A DNA stretch of 8,446 nt from JBCDCP01 sp039181495. Its GTDB lineage: Bacteria > Pseudomonadota > Alphaproteobacteria > Rhizobiales > Tepidamorphaceae. A model generated the notes under the pieces. It was not told the DNA's origin and did not search any database. It saw only the letters and a program-made list of their open reading frames with translations. The position numbers were made by a program, and so were the translations under genes. The DNA is taken from the NCBI GenBank assembly GCA_039181495.1, contig JBCDCP010000122.1, positions 1-8,446 on the forward strand, written 5' to 3'. Shown piece after piece: positions 7,321-8,446 of the stretch (position 1 is the first letter of the stretch; every line of letters begins with the position of its first letter).

Positions 7321-7569
7321 ATGGCATCTGACAAGCCACAGAACTTGCAAGACACATTCCTAAACCATGTACGCAAGACAAAGACTCCACTGACGATCTT
7401 CTTGGTCAACGGGGTAAAACTTCAGGGCGTTGTCACCTGGTTTGACCAGTTCTGCGTTCTGTTGCGGCGTGATGGACACTCGCAATTGGTGTATAAGCAC
7501 GCCATTTCGACAATTATGCCGAACCAGCCTGTTCAACTCTTCGAGCCGCAGGAAACGGGTGATCATTGA
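7321..7569 (+). CDS. hfq: Hfq, RNA chaperone
   Basis: Hfq forms a cytoplasmic hexameric ring that binds small RNAs and mRNAs and promotes their pairing. The 82-residue product has the full Sm fold. The start NLQDTFLN (8-15) carries Gln10 and Asp11 of the proximal uracil-binding face. The rim patch RKTK (18-21) replaces the RRER of E. coli. LVNGVKLQG (28-36) forms part of the distal face, and the Sm2 signature YKHAIST (58-64) includes the key Lys59 and His60. The C-terminal tail is short, as in other alphaproteobacterial Hfq proteins, unlike the long tail of the E. coli protein. The ATG at 7321 is fixed by an in-frame stop at 7315-7317 and the ribosome binding site AAGGA at 7308-7312. Its stop overlaps the hflX start. 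Confidence 0.98.
   Translation: MASDKPQNLQDTFLNHVRKTKTPLTIFLVNGVKLQGVVTWFDQFCVLLRRDGHSQLVYKHAISTIMPNQPVQLFEPQETGDH
7550..7568 (+). promoter_or_regulatory. Ribosome binding site and TTG start of hflX inside the hfq end
   Basis: AGGAAA at 7550-7555 lies 10 bases before a TTG at 7566-7568. That TTG overlaps the hfq stop TGA (7567-7569) in the sequence TTGA, the same layout as the common ATGA junction. No ATG occurs in this frame before the conserved HflX region, so this site decides the hflX start and suggests translational coupling to hfq. A GTG at 7641 is a possible alternative but has no comparable site and would trim into the N-terminal domain. Confidence 0.7.
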
Positions 7570-8446
7570 AGCCCCTTGAGGCCGGCAAACGGGCGCGAAA
7601 CGCACCTCAACCGACAGTTCGGGACAAGACCCGGGCTTGCGTGATCGTGCCTGTGTTGCCGGGTGTAGAGGCACGCGCGACCAGCGGCGGCGTGCGTGAG
7701 CCGGCCGCACGCCTGAGCGAGGCCATAGGGCTTGCTGAAGCCATTGATCTCGACGTCGTGCATTCGCGGATCGTTAAGCTTGGCCGCATCAAGCCAGCAA
7801 CGCTGTTGGGCGCAGGCGCAGTTGATGAAATTGCGGTGACGCTGCAAATCGAAGAAGCAGGTCTGGTGATCATCGATCATGCGCTGTCGCCGGTGCAGCA
7901 GCGCAACCTTGAAAAGGCCTGGAAGGCCAAGGTCATCGATCGGACCGGACTCATCTTGGAGATCTTTGGCCGCCGAGCGCGGACAAAAGAGGGTGTGCTT
8001 CAGGTCGAGCTCGCCCATCTGAGCTATCAGAAGAGCAGGCTGGTCCGCTCCTGGACACACCTGGAACGCCAGCGCGGCGGTTTTGGTTTCTTGGGTGGCC
8101 CGGGCGAAACCCAGATCGAGGCAGACAGACGCGTCTTGCAGGATCGCATCACGCGGGTGCGCCGCGATCTCGAGCAGGTCCGCTCCCAGCGAAAACTGCA
8201 GCGTTCAGGACGACAGAGGGTGCCTTACCCAGCGGTCGCGCTGGTCGGATACACTAATGCCGGAAAATCGACATTGTTCAATCGGCTCACTGAGGCTGAC
8301 GTACTGGCGCAGGACATGCTTTTTGCCACACTCGATCCGACCGTCCGGGTGATCACGCTGCCGCATGGTCGGAAAGTGAGCCTATCTGACACGGTCGGGT
8401 TCATTTCCGATCTGCCGACCGATCTGGTCGCTGCATTTCGGGCGAC
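7566..8446 (+). CDS. hflX: HflX, ribosome-associated GTPase (partial, cut by the right edge)
   Basis: HflX is a cytosolic GTPase that binds the 50S subunit and splits or rescues stalled ribosomes, especially under stress. The visible 293 codons cover the N-terminal HflX domain and the start of the G domain; the family is usually about 420-450 residues, so roughly the last third is missing. The N-terminal domain includes LLGAGAVDEI at 80-89 and the helical linker bears the family signature GGFGFLGGPGETQIEADRR at 171-189. The G domain shows G1 GYTNAGKS at 228-235, a G2 region FATLDPT at 253-259 and G3 DTVG at 275-278; G4 lies beyond the window. No stop interrupts the frame. The start is the TTG overlapping the hfq stop by four bases. 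The hfq-hflX pairing is widespread in proteobacteria and points to co-expression. Confidence 0.95.
   Translation, partial: MKPLEAGKRARNAPQPTVRDKTRACVIVPVLPGVEARATSGGVREPAARLSEAIGLAEAIDLDVVHSRIVKLGRIKPATLLGAGAVDEIAVTLQIEEAGLVIIDHALSPVQQRNLEKAWKAKVIDRTGLILEIFGRRARTKEGVLQVELAHLSYQKSRLVRSWTHLERQRGGFGFLGGPGETQIEADRRVLQDRITRVRRDLEQVRSQRKLQRSGRQRVPYPAVALVGYTNAGKSTLFNRLTEADVLAQDMLFATLDPTVRVITLPHGRKVSLSDTVGFISDLPTDLVAAFRA

Noticed and set aside
1..8446. A mobile element, phage, defence or other novel multi-gene system
   Set aside because: Every large open frame belongs to a well-known housekeeping family, and there are no transposase or integrase genes, direct-repeat arrays or composition breaks that I can see.

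Overview
The window reads as a chromosomal core segment from an alphaproteobacterium. All recognisable genes lie on the + strand and fill almost the whole window. The evidence for the group is the gene set and order (ntrY, ntrX, trkA, trkH, hfq, hflX), the NtrX-family receiver signature with a DIW aspartate motif, and an 82-residue alphaproteobacterial-type Hfq. I cannot place it below class with confidence; Hyphomicrobiales (Rhizobiales) or a neighbouring order is a guess.

Layout. Positions 61-2775 encode NtrY, a membrane sensor histidine kinase with unusually long disordered ends; its frame is open to the left edge of the window, so its true start is uncertain. After 31 bases comes ntrX (2807-4174), its AAA+ response regulator, which lacks the sigma-54 contact motif GAFTGA. 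A 111-base gap holding a 12-bp palindrome precedes trkA (4286-5662), and 33 bases later comes trkH (5696-7138); together these encode a K+ uptake system. A 182-base gap (7139-7320) holds the best promoter candidate in the window, a possible 26-codon upstream reading frame and a small hairpin against the hfq ribosome binding site. Then come hfq (7321-7569) and hflX (7566 to the right edge, truncated), which overlap by four bases through a TTGA junction.

How the genes fit together. NtrY/NtrX form a two-component phosphorelay linked in this class to nitrogen metabolism, redox state and cell-envelope physiology. TrkA is the cytosolic nucleotide-binding gating subunit and TrkH the membrane pore of a K+ transporter. 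Hfq is the RNA chaperone for small RNAs, and HflX is a ribosome-associated GTPase involved in rescue or splitting of stalled ribosomes. The spacing suggests an ntrYX unit, a trkAH unit that may have its own weak promoter, and an hfq-hflX unit with its own promoter.

I see no tRNA, rRNA, CRISPR array, insertion sequence, phage gene or other sign of horizontal transfer. I did not find a novel multi-gene system. The points worth a second look are details: the altered fourth pore loop of TrkH, the disordered NtrY ends, the missing GAFTGA in NtrX, and the structured hfq leader with a basic mini-ORF.
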